DNA from: an uncultured Porphyromonadaceae bacterium
GTDB lineage: Bacteria; Bacteroidota; Bacteroidia; Bacteroidales; Muribaculaceae
Length of the DNA: 6,361 nucleotides
Direction: 5' to 3'
NCBI GenBank assembly: GCA_902462525.1
Contig: CABQCA010000137.1
Span: 1-6,361, forward strand
Position 1 is the first letter of the stretch; each line of letters starts with the position of its first letter. Shown in pieces: positions 5,488 to 6,361 of this stretch. Position numbers and translations under genes: made by a program. The notes beneath the pieces are model-generated. The model did no database searches. It was not told the origin of the DNA and was given only the letters and a program-made list of their open reading frames with translations.

Positions 5488-6273
5488 ATGAAACTATCGG
5501 AATACGAGAATATTAAAGATTTGCTCGATGTTCTTGCCGCCCGCTATAACACCAAGGCTTTCGTGGCCGACGACCCTGTGCAGTTTGCGCGCCGGTTCTC
5601 CGACCAGCGCGATGCCGAGATTGCTTCTCTGCTTGTTTCGTCGATAGCATGGGGCAAGCGCAGCATGATTCTGCGAAATGCCGACCGCATGCTCGGCCTT
5701 CTCGACGGTGAGCCTTACCGCTTTGTGGCCGGAGGCGATATTGACAGCATAGGAGAAGGAAACATTCACCGCACATTTTTCGGACGTCATCTGCGCTACT
5801 ATCTGCGCGGTCTTCGTCTTGTCTATAATAAATACGGTTCGCTCGAAGGTTTCGCAAAAGCTGTCGGCGCTTCCGATGATGCTTTTCCGGCATGGCGCAT
5901 CGCCGACGGGCTGAACGCAGCGTTCGCCGAGGCGAATGCCGGCTGTCCTCTCGACGGACCTAACCGCTGCATACCGGCCACGCCCGGCACATCGGCTCTC
6001 AAACGTTTGAACATGGCTCTGCGATGGCTTGTGCGAAACGACGGCATCGTCGACCTCGGCATGTGGACAGTGCTCCGGCCTTCGCAGCTGTTTATTCCTC
6101 TCGATGTTCATTCAGGCAACACAGCGCGTGCACTCGGTCTGCTGGAGCGTCGCCAGAACGACCGTCGTGCCGTTGTCGAACTAACCGAAAATCTGCGGCG
6201 TTATAATGCCGACGATCCCGTGCTTTACGACTTTGCCCTTTTCGGTGCAGGTGTGTCCGGCGATGGTGTCTAA
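5488..6273 (+). CDS. TIGR02757/DUF2400 family protein
   Basis: A 261-residue soluble protein of the TIGR02757 (DUF2400) family, which has no established function that I know of. Recognisable blocks are RFSDQRDAEIASLLVSSIAWG (36-56), HRTFFG (94-99), LKRLNMALRWLVRNDG (171-186), FIPLDVHSGNTARALGLL (202-219) and DDPVLYDFALFGAGV (242-256). The last third recalls HhH-GPD DNA glycosylases, where a D-x-H segment precedes an arginine-rich helix and Leu-Gly. That relation is inference only. No signal peptide or membrane segment is seen. The ATG at 5488 gives a family-like N-terminus, with helix IKDLLD followed by the Tyr-Asn and DDP elements. Length is close to the family norm. It starts 10 nt after the tRNA terminator, which leaves no obvious room for its own promoter. 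Confidence 0.92.
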   Translation: MKLSEYENIKDLLDVLAARYNTKAFVADDPVQFARRFSDQRDAEIASLLVSSIAWGKRSMILRNADRMLGLLDGEPYRFVAGGDIDSIGEGNIHRTFFGRHLRYYLRGLRLVYNKYGSLEGFAKAVGASDDAFPAWRIADGLNAAFAEANAGCPLDGPNRCIPATPGTSALKRLNMALRWLVRNDGIVDLGMWTVLRPSQLFIPLDVHSGNTARALGLLERRQNDRRAVVELTENLRRYNADDPVLYDFALFGAGVSGDGV

Positions 6274-6288
6274 ATCTTAACATAAGCC

Positions 6289-6323
6289 AAAAGTAAACAT
6301 ACTCTAAGAGTATGTTTACTTTT
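6289..6323. terminator. Perfect 16-bp inverted repeat, probable terminator
   Basis: Arms 6289-6304 and 6308-6323 are perfectly complementary around the loop TAA. The left arm starts with AAAA and the right arm ends with TTTT, so it could end transcription in either direction. It begins 15 nt after the TIGR02757 stop, which fits a terminator. The stem is AT-rich and the T-run short, so an operator for the next gene is the alternative. Confidence 0.65.
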
Positions 6324-6329
6324 AACTTT

Positions 6330-6361
6330 ATGAAATCTTTAGAGGCTTTTTCGGCCTGTTT
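6330..6361 (+). CDS. Possible start of a next gene, cut by window end
   Basis: An ATG at 6330-6332 opens a frame with no stop through the window end (MKSLEAFSAC and onward, ten whole codons). It lies 6 nt after the inverted repeat, with no Shine-Dalgarno sequence, which is normal in this group. Ten codons are too few to identify a product or to prove that it is a gene. Confidence 0.2.
   Translation, partial: MKSLEAFSAC

Noticed and set aside
5494..6111. Leftward 205-codon open frame opposite the TIGR02757 gene
   Set aside because: The rightward frame has clear family motifs and the antisense product has none.

Overview
The window looks like ordinary core chromosome from a Bacteroidales bacterium. 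A Muribaculaceae-like gut lineage is my guess, but family-level assignment is inference. Three things support Bacteroidota. Protein starts lack Shine-Dalgarno sequences. Four putative promoters carry the Bacteroidota-type -7 element TAnnTTTG, three of them with a TTG placed 19-20 nt upstream. The gene set (class I fumarase, EF-P, a membrane-anchored LytM-like protein, VanZ-like protein, MATE transporter, tRNA-His, TIGR02757/DUF2400 protein) is typical of that phylum.

Layout from left to right. Bases 1-35 hold the end of a rightward terminator for a gene outside the window. Bases 37-92 hold a degenerate 8-bp tandem repeat. A leftward class I fumarase (219-1868) follows, with its own promoter and terminator. 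Next is leftward elongation factor P (2018-2581), also with its own promoter and terminator. A compact leftward operon (2688-5257) then encodes, in transcription order, a membrane-anchored degenerate LytM/M23 protein, a VanZ-like membrane protein and a MATE-family transporter. The first two genes overlap by 14 nt and the last two are 7 nt apart. No terminator is visible between the MATE gene and efp.

The 5258-5362 gap is a divergent promoter region. It drives the operon leftward and tRNA-His (GTG anticodon) rightward. The tRNA is followed by a strong terminator, and a TIGR02757/DUF2400 gene (5488-6273) begins only 10 nt after the T-tract. A perfect 16-bp inverted repeat follows that gene, and a possible next gene starts at 6330 and runs off the window.

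Functionally, fumarase belongs to central carbon metabolism and EF-P to translation of polyproline stretches. The three-gene operon is envelope-related. I see no mobile element, CRISPR array, defence locus or clearly new system. The points most worth a second look are the LytM protein that has lost all its metal-site residues, its promoter sitting almost on the start codon, the unclear transcription of the gene behind the tRNA terminator, and the 8-bp intergenic repeat.
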